Of a stretch of DNA of 64,000 nucleotides, positions 50,973 through 60,317 are shown one piece after another (position 1 is the first letter of the stretch; every line of letters starts with the position of its first letter). The DNA comes from Micromonospora sp. MW-13 (lineage in GTDB: Bacteria; Actinomycetota; Actinomycetes; Mycobacteriales; Micromonosporaceae). Made by a program: the position numbers and the translations under genes. Location of the stretch: NCBI RefSeq assembly GCF_003434305.1, contig NZ_QKKX01000016.1, positions 1 through 64,000 of the forward strand, written 5' to 3'. The notes under the pieces are model-generated. The model saw nothing but the letters and a program-made list of their open reading frames with translations. It had not been told where the DNA came from and made no database searches.

Positions 50973-51044
50973 ATCAACTCCAGGTCAATGACCTGGGGTC
51001 ATCCTCGATACCGGAACGCCCCATGTCATCGACGTCGAGTTGAT
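50973..51044. repeat. dispersed palindromic element, intergenic copy 2
   Basis: The 26-bp arm 50973-50998 (ATCAACTCCAGGTCAATGAC then CTGGGG) is inversely repeated at 51019-51044 (CCCCATGTCATCGACGTCGA then GTTGAT) with four mismatches. Its ends match the element at 30484-30553. It sits between the convergent trpG and pknB genes, where it could also act as a terminator. Confidence 0.8.
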
Positions 51045-51093
51045 CAGGCTCGCGGCGGCGAACCCGGCCCCTGATCAGGGCCGGGTTCGGAGG

Positions 51094-52905
51094 TCACCGC
51101 TCGGGGAGGCGGACCGGTGGGGTCGGGAACGGCAGCCCACCGCCGCTGCCCCCCGGCGGGGTCGGGCTGTTGCTGGGCGACGGCGTCCCGGTCGGCTCCG
51201 TGGGATCCGGGCTGGGCTCGACGATGTCGACCTCGATCGTCACCGTCCTACCCTTCTCCAACTGCCTGCCCGGTGCGGGGTTCTGGCCGGACACCTTGCC
51301 GGCCTGGTCGGCCGGCACCTCGTCGCCGTCGACGACCTTGTACTTGTAGCCAGCCCGCTCCAGCTCCCGCTTCGCGTCCTCCACCGACGAGCCGACGACG
51401 TTCGGCACCTGGCGGATGTTGCCCTTGGAGACCGTCACCGTCACCTCGGCCCCCTCGGCGACCATGGTTCCGGACGGCGGGTCGACCTTCGTCACCTCCC
51501 CCTCGGGCGCGGCGTTGTCGACCTCCTTCTTGATCACCACGAGTTTCAGCCCGTCAAGCTGCTTTTCGACGTTCTTGAACGGGGAGCCGACCAGGGCGGT
51601 CGGGATCGGCACCTCCGGCTTGCCGCCGCAGAGCTGGATGGTGACCCCCTGGCCCTTCTCCAGCTCGGTGCGCGCCGGCGGCTCCTGCTTGACGACCGTG
51701 TCCTTCTTGCAGGTGCTGTCGAAGACCGGGTCGCCGACGGCGGGAACCAGGCCCGCTCCCTCGATCGCGGCCACTGCGGCGTCCTTGGTCTGCCCCGCCA
51801 CGTCGGGGGTGCCGACCTTCTCGGGGCCGCCCTGGTTCAGCAGGATGGCGGCGACCAGGGCGATCACGGCGAGCACGCCGAGCGCCGCGAAGGTGGCGAT
51901 CACCCAGGAGGACGCCTTGCGCCGCCGGGGGTCGCCGACCCGGGCCGGCGGCTGCTGCCGGGTGGCCGCGCCGCCGACGACCTGGGTCGGGTATCCCGAA
52001 CCGGCGGCCGCCATCGGGGTGGTCTCGGCCTCCTGCATCACGGGGGTGGCCAGTACCGGCCGGCCGGCCGCCGCCCGGAGCAGGTCGGCCCGCATCTCGC
52101 CGGCGCTCTGGTACCGGTTGAGCGGGTTCTTCGACAGCGCCTTCAGCACGATCGCGTCGACTGCGGGGTTGACGTCCGGGTTGATGTCGCTCGGGGTCGG
52201 CGGGGCCTCCCGGACGTGCTGGTACGCCACGCTGACCGGGCTGTCCCCGACGAACGGCGGGTGGCCGCAGACCAGCTCGAAGAGCACACAGCCGGCCGCG
52301 TACACGTCGGAGCGGGCGTCGACGGCCTCGCCGCGCGCCTGCTCGGGCGAGAGGTACTGCGCCGTGCCGATGACCGCGCTGGTCTGGGTCATCGTCGTGG
52401 CGCCGGAGGCCAGGGCCCGGGCGATGCCGAAGTCCATCACCTTGACCTGGCCGGTCTGGGTGAGCATCACGTTGCCGGGCTTGATGTCCCGGTGGATGAT
52501 CCCGTGCCGGTGGCTGAACTCCAGCGCGGCGCACATGTCGGCGCAGATTTCCAGCGCCCGGCGCGGCTGGAGGCGCCCCTCGACGCCCAGCACCTCCTTG
52601 AGGGTCCGCCCGTTGACGAACTCCATCACGATGAACGGCAGCGTCTCGCCGGTCGGCCCGGTCTCCTCGCCGGTGTCGTACACGGCGACGATCGCGGGGT
52701 GGTTGAGCGAGGCGGCGTTCTGCGCCTCCCGACGGAACCGCATCTGGAACGTCGCATCCCGGGCCAGGTCGGCCCGGAGCATCTTGATCGCGACATCCCG
52801 ACCGAGCCGGAGGTCGCGGCCGCGGTGCACCTCGGCCATGCCGCCGTAGCCGAGCAGCTCGCCGACCTGGTACCTGCCACCGAGCAGGCGGGCCTGCGCT
52901 GTCAT
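51094..52905 (-). CDS. pknB: Ser/Thr protein kinase PknB with PASTA domains
   Basis: The 603-residue kinase has its catalytic domain in residues about 12-275: GYGGMAEVHRG glycine loop, AIKML Lys, HRDIKPGN, DFGIA, and a TMTQTSAVIGTAQYLSPEQA activation loop with phospho-Thr candidates. A juxtamembrane region and a transmembrane helix (about 330-355) follow. At least three extracellular PASTA repeats come next (TPDVAGQTKDAAVAAIEGAGL, LVGSPFKNVEKQLDGLKL, VPNVVGSSVEDAKRELERAGY), then a Pro-rich tail. PASTA repeats sense muropeptides or lipid II and the kinase controls wall growth and division. The ATG overlaps the pknA stop by four bases. Confidence 0.96.
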   Translation of the reverse strand: MTAQARLLGGRYQVGELLGYGGMAEVHRGRDLRLGRDVAIKMLRADLARDATFQMRFRREAQNAASLNHPAIVAVYDTGEETGPTGETLPFIVMEFVNGRTLKEVLGVEGRLQPRRALEICADMCAALEFSHRHGIIHRDIKPGNVMLTQTGQVKVMDFGIARALASGATTMTQTSAVIGTAQYLSPEQARGEAVDARSDVYAAGCVLFELVCGHPPFVGDSPVSVAYQHVREAPPTPSDINPDVNPAVDAIVLKALSKNPLNRYQSAGEMRADLLRAAAGRPVLATPVMQEAETTPMAAAGSGYPTQVVGGAATRQQPPARVGDPRRRKASSWVIATFAALGVLAVIALVAAILLNQGGPEKVGTPDVAGQTKDAAVAAIEGAGLVPAVGDPVFDSTCKKDTVVKQEPPARTELEKGQGVTIQLCGGKPEVPIPTALVGSPFKNVEKQLDGLKLVVIKKEVDNAAPEGEVTKVDPPSGTMVAEGAEVTVTVSKGNIRQVPNVVGSSVEDAKRELERAGYKYKVVDGDEVPADQAGKVSGQNPAPGRQLEKGRTVTIEVDIVEPSPDPTEPTGTPSPSNSPTPPGGSGGGLPFPTPPVRLPER

Positions 52906-54359
52906 CGCGTCTGTCGTCCTTCGCTCGTCGTCGGCCCGCCGCCACTCGGCAGGAGCCGTTGCACCCGACGGTACGGCGTCCGGGAGGATTCGTCGCCCTC
53001 GCCGACCGCCAGCGCGCCGGAGGTCACGGCCCGAGTGCCGAGGACGCCGGGATCTCCGGCCGCCGCGTTCTTCCGGAAGTTGTAGGAAATCACGCCGGAG
53101 CAGAGCAGGACCAGCACGGCCAGCACGACGACCAGCAGGATCGCCCCTGACCGGGACTGTTGTGGCGGAGCCGGCGGCGGGCCGGCCTGCTGGACGTACC
53201 CGACCGGGCCGGCCTGCCGGACCGGGGCCGGTGGCACGGTCGCGGCGCCGCGCGGGTAGGCCGGCGGGCTGGCGACCGGCGGGCGGGAGACGACCGCCGG
53301 GGGCTGCGCCTGCTGGTGCACGACCGGCGGGCGCGGCTGGTGGACGACCGGCGGCCGGGGTGCGGCGACCGGTGGCCGGGACTGCGGCGGCGCGGACGTC
53401 GGGACCGGCCGCTGCGCCACCACGGGCGGGCGGGGCGGCTGGCGCGGGCCGGGGGGCACCTGGGCGCGGGCCTGCGGGGCCGCCGGGGACGCCGGCGCGG
53501 CGGAGATCTGGCCGAGCTGCCCGGCGGTGCGGGGCTGCTGGCCGAGCGCGAGCTTCGCCTGCCGGGCCACCCCGGCCAGGGCGGCGGCGCTGGGCCAGCG
53601 GGCTGTCGGGTCCTTGGCCATCGCCCGTTCGACGATCGCCCGGACCGGCGGCGGGATGTCGCCGGGCAGCGGCCGGGGGGCATCCCGGACGTGCCTCATG
53701 GCGATCTCAAGCGGGTTGTCCCCCTCGAACGGCCGCCGTCCGGCGAGGCACTGGTACGCGACCACGCCGAGGGCGTACACGTCGGAGGCGGGCGTGGCCA
53801 CCGCGCCGGTGGCCTGCTCGGGGGAGATGTACGAGGCGGTGCCGAGCACCGAGCCGGCCGCGGTGAGCTGGCCGACCAGCTCGGAGCGGGCGATGCCGAA
53901 GTCGGTCAGCACCAGCGTCCCGTTCGGCCGGACGAGCAGGTTGCCCGGCTTCACGTCGCGGTGCACGATGCCCTTGCAGTGCGCCGCGTGCAGCGCGTCG
54001 GCGGCCTGGGCGAGCAGCGCCATGGTGCGGGCCGGGGTGAGCCGGCCGACCCGGCTGAGCGTGGCGGATAGCGCGTCGCCCTCGATGTACTCCATCACCA
54101 GGAAGGCGATGTGCTGGTCGCTGCCGAAGTCGTAGACGTCGACCACGCCGGGATGGTTGATGGTGGCCATGGTGCGCGCCTCGCCGCGGAACCGCTCGGC
54201 GAAGCCCGGCTCGTCCAGCAGCGCCGGGAGCAGGCTCTTCACCGCGACCGTCCGGCCCAGCACCTGGTCCGTGCCGCGCCACACGTCGCCCATGCCGCCG
54301 CTGGCGATCCGCTCGTCGAGGCGGTAGCGGTTGCCGAGCTGGACGCCGGGGCCGAGCAT
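52902..54359 (-). CDS. pknA: Ser/Thr protein kinase PknA
   Basis: A 485-residue kinase with its catalytic domain in residues about 11-270: SGGMGDVWRGTD loop, AVKSL Lys, HRDVKPGNLLV, DFGIAR, GSVLGTASYISPEQATG. A long Pro/Gln-rich juxtamembrane linker (about 300-430) precedes one transmembrane helix (about 433-452, GAILLVVVLAVLVLLCSGVI) and a short extracellular tail without PASTA domains. With PknB it phosphorylates division and wall-synthesis proteins. It starts two bases before the end of pbpA's stop region (ACATG arrangement) and overlaps pknB. Confidence 0.95.
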   Translation of the reverse strand: MLGPGVQLGNRYRLDERIASGGMGDVWRGTDQVLGRTVAVKSLLPALLDEPGFAERFRGEARTMATINHPGVVDVYDFGSDQHIAFLVMEYIEGDALSATLSRVGRLTPARTMALLAQAADALHAAHCKGIVHRDVKPGNLLVRPNGTLVLTDFGIARSELVGQLTAAGSVLGTASYISPEQATGAVATPASDVYALGVVAYQCLAGRRPFEGDNPLEIAMRHVRDAPRPLPGDIPPPVRAIVERAMAKDPTARWPSAAALAGVARQAKLALGQQPRTAGQLGQISAAPASPAAPQARAQVPPGPRQPPRPPVVAQRPVPTSAPPQSRPPVAAPRPPVVHQPRPPVVHQQAQPPAVVSRPPVASPPAYPRGAATVPPAPVRQAGPVGYVQQAGPPPAPPQQSRSGAILLVVVLAVLVLLCSGVISYNFRKNAAAGDPGVLGTRAVTSGALAVGEGDESSRTPYRRVQRLLPSGGGPTTSEGRQTR

Positions 54360-54360
54360 G

Positions 54361-55866
54361 TCAGCGGCCCCCGGAGTCGGCGATCGCCGCCTGCATGACC
54401 TTGCCGGCGATCCGGGCCGCCTCGGCGCTGCCGCCGCTGCCCGCCTCCTCCAGCACGACGCAGACCGCGGAGACCGGCGTGCCGTTCTTGTCGAGGGCGA
54501 AGCCGATGAACCAGCCGTGGTCGGGGGTCTGCGGGCCGGACTGGGCGGTGCCGGTCTTGCCGCCGACCGTGTAGCCGTTGATCTTCGCGTTGCGGCCGGT
54601 GCCGTTCTCCACCACGCTGACCATCATGTCGCGCAGGTCCGACGCGACCTGGCCGCTGACCGGCTTGCGCAGCTCCCGTGGCTTGGCGGTGTAGTAGCTG
54701 GTGGTGCGGTCCGGGGCGAGCAACTGCCGGACCAGGTACGGGCGCATCTGGCTGCCGCCGTTGGCCACCGCCCCGGCGATCATCGCCCCCTCCAGCGGGG
54801 TCATCTTGACGTCGCGCTGGCCGATGGAGGACTGGGCCAGGGCGGCCGGGTCCGTGGCGCCGTCGGGGCCCTGCATCGCCCCGGTGCGGCTGGCCGCCGT
54901 CGGCAGCCCGTCCTCGCCGAGCTGGCCGACCGTGAGGCCCTCCTGCTCGAAGCCGAACTGGCGGGCCTTCTCCTTCACCTTGTCGGCGCCGAGCCTGACG
55001 CCGAGCTGGGCGAATCCGGTGTTGCAGGACTCGGTGACCGCGTCGAGGAGGGTGACCTGGTCCTCGGGGCAGATCGACGGCACGGCGTTGCGGATCGGGG
55101 TGCCCGAGGTCGGCGGGGTCCAGCTGGAGCCGGCCGGGATCGGGGTGTTCTTGCCGACGCCGTTCTCCAGGGCTGCGGCGGCCACCACGATCTTGAAGGT
55201 GGACCCGGGAGGCAGCACCTCCGACAGCGCCCGGTTCTTCAGCGGGCCGTCCGGGGCCTTGTCCAGCTTGTTGTACGCCGCCGTCGCCTCGTTGCTGTCG
55301 TGGCTGGCCAACGGGTTCGGATTGAAGCTGGGCATGGAGACCAGCGCCTGCACCGCACCGGTACGCGGGTCGAACGCGATCGCCGCGCCCTTCTTCGCCC
55401 CGACGTCGTTTTTGGCCAGCCCGTTGTACGCCGCGTCCTGGGCCCGCTTGGAGAGGGTGAGCAGCACGTTGCCGCCACCGGTCTCGTCGCCGGTGAACAT
55501 GTCCTTGATCCGGTTGGCGATCAGCGCGTCGCTGGTGCCGGCGAGGAAGTCGTTCTCCACCCGCTCGATGCCGGTGTCGCCGAGGTTGACCGGCTTGTAG
55601 CCGAGGACGTGCGCGTACTTCTCCCCACCGGGGTAGGTGCGCAGGAAGCGCAGCTTGCCGCTGGTCTGCTTGCTGGTGGCCAGGGCGGTGCCGCCGGCCT
55701 CGATGTTGCCGCGCTTGCGCTCGTACTCGGCCACCTGGACCCGGCCGTTGTAGTCGCTGTTGCGGTACTCGTCGGCCTTGTATGCCTGGATCCAGTTCAG
55801 GTTCGCGAAGAGCAGACCGAACAGGACCATCGCGACGACGCCGACACGGCGCAGGGGTGCGTTCAC
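54361..55866 (-). CDS. pbpA: penicillin-binding protein A (class B transpeptidase)
   Basis: The 501-residue class B PBP has a short cytoplasmic N-terminus and a transmembrane helix (about 8-27, VGVVAMVLFGLLFANLNWIQ). The transpeptidase motifs are SxxK in PPGSTFKIV (about residue 222), SxN in TESCNTGF (about 281) and KTG in GGKTGTAQSG (about 425). It crosslinks peptidoglycan with its RodA partner in the next gene. GTG 55866 overlaps the rodA stop as GTGA; a much longer open frame upstream is a shadow of rodA. Confidence 0.96.
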   Translation of the reverse strand: MNAPLRRVGVVAMVLFGLLFANLNWIQAYKADEYRNSDYNGRVQVAEYERKRGNIEAGGTALATSKQTSGKLRFLRTYPGGEKYAHVLGYKPVNLGDTGIERVENDFLAGTSDALIANRIKDMFTGDETGGGNVLLTLSKRAQDAAYNGLAKNDVGAKKGAAIAFDPRTGAVQALVSMPSFNPNPLASHDSNEATAAYNKLDKAPDGPLKNRALSEVLPPGSTFKIVVAAAALENGVGKNTPIPAGSSWTPPTSGTPIRNAVPSICPEDQVTLLDAVTESCNTGFAQLGVRLGADKVKEKARQFGFEQEGLTVGQLGEDGLPTAASRTGAMQGPDGATDPAALAQSSIGQRDVKMTPLEGAMIAGAVANGGSQMRPYLVRQLLAPDRTTSYYTAKPRELRKPVSGQVASDLRDMMVSVVENGTGRNAKINGYTVGGKTGTAQSGPQTPDHGWFIGFALDKNGTPVSAVCVVLEEAGSGGSAEAARIAGKVMQAAIADSGGR

Positions 55867-57353
55867 GGCCGGATCACCTCCGTGGGGGCACCGTGCAGCT
55901 GCTCGGGCGGGCCGCCCCCGGGTCGGGCCGCGGAGCCGCCGACCCCGGTCACCGGACGGCGCGCGCCGTCGGAGACCCGCAGCAGCACCGCGATGAGCAG
56001 CCAGTTCGCCATCAGCGACGAGCCACCGGCGGACAGGAACGGGGTGGTCTGACCCGTCAGCGGGATCAGCTTGCTGATCCCGCCCACGATCACGAACACC
56101 TGGAGGCCGAGGGTGAAGGCGAGGCCACCGGCGAGCAGCTTGCCGAACGAGTCCCGCACGGCCAGCGCGGCCCGCAGCCCCCGCTCCACGATCAGCAGGT
56201 AGACCACCAGCAGCGCGGAGAGCCCGAACAGGCCGATCTCCTCGCCGATGCCGGCGAAGATGAAGTCGTTCTGCACTTCTGGAATCTCCAGCGGCTGCCC
56301 GCCGCCCGGCCCGGCGCCGAACAGGCCGCCGCTGCCGAGCGCCAGCAGGCCCTGCACCAACTGGTAGCCGTCCTCGTACGGATCGGCGAACGGGTCCAGC
56401 CAGATCTCGGCGCGCAGGTGGAAGTTCGCGAACGGCCCGCCGATCACGCCGCCCAGCACGTACGCCAGGTACGCCCCGCCGAAGAACAGGATCAGGCCGA
56501 TGAGCAGCCAGCTCACCCGTTCGGTGGCGATGTAGAGGGTCACCACGAACATGCCGAAGTAGAGCAGCGAGGTGCCCAGGTCCTTCTCGAACACGAGGAC
56601 CAGCACGCTCAGCACCCACACCGCGAGCACCGGGCCCAGGTCCCGCCCGCGCGGGAAGTCGATCCCGAGCACCCGGTGGCTGGCCAGCGACAGCACCTCG
56701 CGCTTGCGCACCAGGTAGTAGGCGAAGAAGACGAGCAGCGCCAGCTTCGCGAACTCACCCGGCTGGATGCTGAAGCCGCCGATGCGGATCCACAGCTTCG
56801 CGCCGTAGATCTCGGAGTACTTCGCCGGCAGCACCGCCGGGATCATCACCAGCACGATGCCGGCGAGGCCCAGGGTGTACGCGTACCGGGAGACCGAGCG
56901 GTGGTCGCGCATCAGCGCCAGCAGCGCGGCGGCGAGGACCACCGAGGCGAGCGTCCAGGCGAACTGCCGCCCTCCGTTGCCGGCGAAGATCGCCAGGGTC
57001 TCCCGCTCCTCCGGAGCGGCCCGGGCCAGGTCGAGCCGGCGCAGGAAGCCCACGCCGATCCCGTTGAGCAGGGCGACCGCCGGTAGGAGGGCCGGGTCCG
57101 CGAACGGCGCGAGGAACCGGATGACCACGTGCAGGGCGAGGAAGACGGCCGCCAGGACGGCGGTCGGGACCCAGAAGTCCGGGGTGACCGTGTCGAGCAC
57201 GGTCGCCTCCACCGTCGCGCCGTACGCGGCCACGATCACCAGGGCCAGCAGCAGCAGGGACAGTTCGGCGTTGCGCCGCGACCTGGCCAGGCGTACGCCG
57301 GGCTGCTCGCCCGTCGTGGCGGGCGAGGCTGCCGGTGCGGCCGCTGCGGTCAC
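55863..57353 (-). CDS. rodA: SEDS peptidoglycan glycosyltransferase RodA/FtsW
   Basis: The 496-residue polytopic protein has about twelve membrane helices. SEDS signatures include KLWIRIGGFSIQPGEFAKLALLVFFAYYL (about residues 165-195), the loop VQNDFIFAGIGEEIGLFG (about 360-378) and TGQTTPFLSAGGSSLMANW (about 438-456). It polymerises lipid II into glycan together with PbpA, whose gene it overlaps. The order pstP-rodA-pbpA-pknA-pknB is the canonical actinobacterial arrangement. Confidence 0.96.
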   Translation of the reverse strand: MTAAAAPAASPATTGEQPGVRLARSRRNAELSLLLLALVIVAAYGATVEATVLDTVTPDFWVPTAVLAAVFLALHVVIRFLAPFADPALLPAVALLNGIGVGFLRRLDLARAAPEERETLAIFAGNGGRQFAWTLASVVLAAALLALMRDHRSVSRYAYTLGLAGIVLVMIPAVLPAKYSEIYGAKLWIRIGGFSIQPGEFAKLALLVFFAYYLVRKREVLSLASHRVLGIDFPRGRDLGPVLAVWVLSVLVLVFEKDLGTSLLYFGMFVVTLYIATERVSWLLIGLILFFGGAYLAYVLGGVIGGPFANFHLRAEIWLDPFADPYEDGYQLVQGLLALGSGGLFGAGPGGGQPLEIPEVQNDFIFAGIGEEIGLFGLSALLVVYLLIVERGLRAALAVRDSFGKLLAGGLAFTLGLQVFVIVGGISKLIPLTGQTTPFLSAGGSSLMANWLLIAVLLRVSDGARRPVTGVGGSAARPGGGPPEQLHGAPTEVIRP

Positions 57354-57383
57354 GGATGGTCCTCGGGCTTTCTCAGCCGACGC

Positions 57384-58817
57384 TCACTCGGGCGACCGGC
57401 AGCCGGCGGGGTCGGCCGGCGGGACCGTGTCGGAGGGCGGCGCGTCGGGTGTGGTGGTGGGCGCGGGGGTCGACGTGGCGGCGGGTTCGCCGCTGGCGAC
57501 CGCGGTACGGCTCGTCCCGGGGGTGGCCGCGGGGGTGGTGGGCGTCGGGGTCGCCGGATCCGGGGTGGCCGGGTCCGGCGTCGCCGTCGGCCCGGCCGGG
57601 CAGATCGGCTTCAGGTTCGGGTTGGCCGGGTCGTCGCTGGTCAGCTCGGCCAGCCGGCGCTCGGCGTCCGGCTCGCTCTTGGCCGGGATGCCCTGCTTGA
57701 CCTGCTCCTGCGCCGCCAGGGTGAGATCGTCCAGGCGGGCGGGGCTGGTGGAGTGCACGGCCGAGAGGTCCAGGCCGGCGATCTGCCCCTGGACGCCCCG
57801 GAACACGGCCACCTGGCCCTGCTCGGTGGCGCCGACGTAGTACTGCCGCTGGGTGTAGCTCCAGCCGGCGAAGAACACGCCGCCGAGGATGACCACGAGG
57901 CCGAGCAGCATCGCGGTGGTCCGCAGCGGGCGGCGCTTCGGGCGGTCGTCGTCGTCCTCGGCCGGTTCCTCGGGGGCGGGCGGCCGGGGCGCGGACAGCG
58001 CCGAGGCGCGCGCGGCGGGGGTGGAGACGTCGGCGGAGGTGGCCATGCCCCGGTCACGGGCGGCGGCGCCGCCGACGATCGGGCTCGCCTCGACGATGTC
58101 CTGGTCGGTGGCGTCGGCGATGATCACCGTGATGTTGTCCGGGCCGCCGCCGCGCAGCGCGAGCTGCACCAGCCGCTCGACGCACTGCTGCGGGTCGGCG
58201 TACTCGCGCAGGGTGTCGGCGATGGTCTCCGCGCTGACGACGCCGGACAGGCCGTCGCTACAGATCAGGTAGCGGTCGCCGGGCAGCACCTGCCGGACGC
58301 TGTACTCCGGGTCGATGTCGCGGCCGTCGAGCGCCCGGGTGAGCAGCGAACGCTGGGGGTGGCTGCTCGCCTCCTCGGCGCTGATCCGGCCCTCGTCGAC
58401 GAGCATCTGGACGTACGTGTCGTCCTTGGTGATCTGCGCGAACTCGCCGTTGCGCAGGAGATAGGCCCGCGAGTCACCGATGTGGACCATCCCCAGCTTG
58501 GTGCCGGAGAAGAGGGTCGCGGTCAGCGTGGTGCCCATCCCCTCCAGCTGCGGGTTGGCGTCCACGGTGTCGCGGAGCTGCTGGTTGGCGGTGCCCACGG
58601 CCGAGCGCAACGCGTCGACCAGGGCGTCACCGGGGACGTCCTGGTCGAGCGGCTCCATGGCACCGATGACGATGTTGCTGGCGACGTCACCGGCGGCCAT
58701 GCCGCCCATGCCGTCGGCGACGGCGAGAAGCCGCGGCCCGGCGTAGACGGAATCCTGGTTACCGTCTCGGATCAGACCGCGGTCGCTGTGGGCCGCATAG
58801 CGCAGGGTCAGAGTCAT
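57384..58817 (-). CDS. pstP: PP2C-type Ser/Thr protein phosphatase PstP
   Basis: The 477-residue membrane phosphatase has its PP2C catalytic domain in residues about 5-240: HSDRGLIRDGNQDSVY, AVADGMGGMAAGDVAS, HIGDSRAYLLRNGE, LICSDGLSGVVS and GGPDNITVIIA, with all metal Asp residues. A linker, one transmembrane helix (about 302-322) and an extracellular domain with a Pro/Thr-rich tail follow. It reverses PknA/PknB phosphorylation. Its ATG overlaps the fhaB stop (ATGA). Confidence 0.96.
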   Translation of the reverse strand: MTLTLRYAAHSDRGLIRDGNQDSVYAGPRLLAVADGMGGMAAGDVASNIVIGAMEPLDQDVPGDALVDALRSAVGTANQQLRDTVDANPQLEGMGTTLTATLFSGTKLGMVHIGDSRAYLLRNGEFAQITKDDTYVQMLVDEGRISAEEASSHPQRSLLTRALDGRDIDPEYSVRQVLPGDRYLICSDGLSGVVSAETIADTLREYADPQQCVERLVQLALRGGGPDNITVIIADATDQDIVEASPIVGGAAARDRGMATSADVSTPAARASALSAPRPPAPEEPAEDDDDRPKRRPLRTTAMLLGLVVILGGVFFAGWSYTQRQYYVGATEQGQVAVFRGVQGQIAGLDLSAVHSTSPARLDDLTLAAQEQVKQGIPAKSEPDAERRLAELTSDDPANPNLKPICPAGPTATPDPATPDPATPTPTTPAATPGTSRTAVASGEPAATSTPAPTTTPDAPPSDTVPPADPAGCRSPE

Positions 58818-59302
58818 GGCCGTAATTCGAGAGAGGTGCGGCCGATACGGATCGGCACGCCGAGGGGGACGGGGGTTGGTCCGGTGACCTTAGCGCGATC
58901 CAGGTAGGTGCCGTTAGTCGATCCGAGGTCCTCGACGAACCACTGCCCGTCACGCGGCACGAGTCGGGCGTGTCGCGCGGAGGCGTAGTCGTCGGTGATG
59001 ACCAGGGTCGAATCCTCGGCCCGACCGATGGTGATCTGCGCTTCGCCCAGGGTGATCCGGGTGCCGGCGAGCTGGCCGGCGGTCACCACCAGCTGGTGCG
59101 CGGCCCGGCCCCGCTTCACCTTCGCCGGCTTGGCCTGCGGCTGCCCGGTCGAGGCCCCCACCGCCCGTGGCGCGGCCACCAGCCGACCCGAACGGGCACC
59201 CGCGAACAGGTCCCGGCGGATGACGCCGACCACCGTGAACACGAAGATCCACAGCAGAATCAGGAACCCGAACCGGGCGACGGTGATGACGAGTTCCGGC
59301 AA
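58814..59302 (-). CDS. fhaB: FHA domain protein FhaB (FipA)
   Basis: The 162-residue protein has an N-terminal transmembrane helix (about residues 8-28), a basic linker and a C-terminal FHA domain (about 80-162). The phosphothreonine-binding motifs are ITIGRAEDSTLVI (conserved Gly-Arg), DYASARHARLVPRDGQW (Ser and His) and EDLGSTNGTYL (Asn). FhaB recognises kinase-phosphorylated partners at the septum. It overlaps pstP by four bases and follows fhaA by six. Confidence 0.95.
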   Translation of the reverse strand: MPELVITVARFGFLILLWIFVFTVVGVIRRDLFAGARSGRLVAAPRAVGASTGQPQAKPAKVKRGRAAHQLVVTAGQLAGTRITLGEAQITIGRAEDSTLVITDDYASARHARLVPRDGQWFVEDLGSTNGTYLDRAKVTGPTPVPLGVPIRIGRTSLELRP

Positions 59303-59308
59303 GGCGGA

Positions 59309-60085
59309 TCAGCCGTCCACGCGGAAGGTCAGGGTGGTGGTGCCGAGCTGGATCATGTCGCCGGGGTTGAGGGCGACGGCGGAGACCCGCTGGCCGTTGA
59401 CCATGGTGCCGTTGGTCGAGCCGAGATCGGTCAGCACGACCTGGCCACCGTCGAAGTCCAGCCGGGCGTGTCGCCGGGAGATGCCGACGTCCGGCAGGCG
59501 CAGGTTGGCCTGGTCGCCGCGGCCGATCACGGTCGAGCCCATCTGGAGAGGGTAGGTGCGGCCGTCGCCGGAGACCAACCGGACGTTGCGCCCGCCGCCG
59601 TGCCCCGGCGGCGGGCCGTAGCCGCCGCCCTGGTCGTACGCCGGGTACGCGGGCGGGCCCGCGTCGTAGCCGCCCTGGTCGTAGCCGGGCGCGGAGACCG
59701 GGGCGACGTCGCCGCCGGTGTAGACCTCGGCGGTGACCCGGAACATCCCGGTGTCGAGACCCTCGCCGCGCTCGATCTCGACGATCACGTCGCCGTAGAC
59801 CGTCCAGGCCTGCTCGCCGATGAACTCCGCCTGCGACTGGGCCAGTTCCTGAGCCAGGGCGGCGGCGTACGGCGCCAGCCGGCTGTGGTCGTAGGGCGAG
59901 AGATCGATCACGTAGCGGTTGGGCACCAACGTGCGCCCACCGGCCAGGATCGCCTTGTGCGCCTCGGCCTCCCGCTGCATGGCGTTGAGGATCTCCACGG
60001 GGTGAACCACCCCTTTGAAGACCTTGGCGAAGGCTCCTTCGACCAGGCCTTCCAGACGCTTCTCGAAGCGTTGCAGCACGCTCAC
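59309..60085 (-). CDS. fhaA: FHA domain protein FhaA (DUF3662-FHA)
   Basis: The 258-residue protein has an N-terminal DUF3662 domain (about residues 1-120: LQRFEKRLEGLVEGAFAKVFKG, HPVEILNAMQREAEAHKAIL, VPNRYVIDLSPYDH). A Gly/Tyr/Asp/Pro-rich linker (about 130-165) and a C-terminal FHA domain (about 175-255; GSTVIGRGDQANLRL, GISRRHARLDFDG, DLGSTNGTMVNG) follow. In mycobacteria it binds phosphorylated MviN to restrain peptidoglycan synthesis. GTG 60085 follows GAGGAGG. It is the first gene of the fhaA-fhaB-pstP-rodA-pbpA-pknA-pknB operon. Confidence 0.95.
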   Translation of the reverse strand: MSVLQRFEKRLEGLVEGAFAKVFKGVVHPVEILNAMQREAEAHKAILAGGRTLVPNRYVIDLSPYDHSRLAPYAAALAQELAQSQAEFIGEQAWTVYGDVIVEIERGEGLDTGMFRVTAEVYTGGDVAPVSAPGYDQGGYDAGPPAYPAYDQGGGYGPPPGHGGGRNVRLVSGDGRTYPLQMGSTVIGRGDQANLRLPDVGISRRHARLDFDGGQVVLTDLGSTNGTMVNGQRVSAVALNPGDMIQLGTTTLTFRVDG

Positions 60086-60295
60086 CGGCTCCTCCTCGGT
60101 CCCGAGGACATGATGGTATCCGGCCGGCGCGCGCGCAGCTCACACGCCGCTCGGCCGGCTTCTGCCGGCCCGTTCGGAAGGGCCGGTGCCCTCGTGCTAC
60201 AGTTTCGTCCGCCACGAACGGTAACCGGTCGCGGCGAGGGTCGGAAAGACCGTAGGATGTGCCGGGCCGCTGGCGACAGCGGAACCGGGGCGGGC

Positions 60296-60301
60296 TACAG
60301 T
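60296..60301 (+). promoter_or_regulatory. -10 element of the tRNA-Leu promoter (TACAGT)
   Basis: TACAGT lies 16 bases before the mature 5' end of tRNA-Leu. A second extended -10 (TGCTACAGT) occurs about 100 bases further upstream. Confidence 0.5.
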
Positions 60302-60317
60302 GTTCCCGGTCAGCCAC

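Noticed and set aside
54361..56619. A 752-codon frame extending pbpA far upstream
   Set aside because: The extension is the shadow of rodA; GTG 55866, overlapping the rodA stop, matches the family N-terminus.
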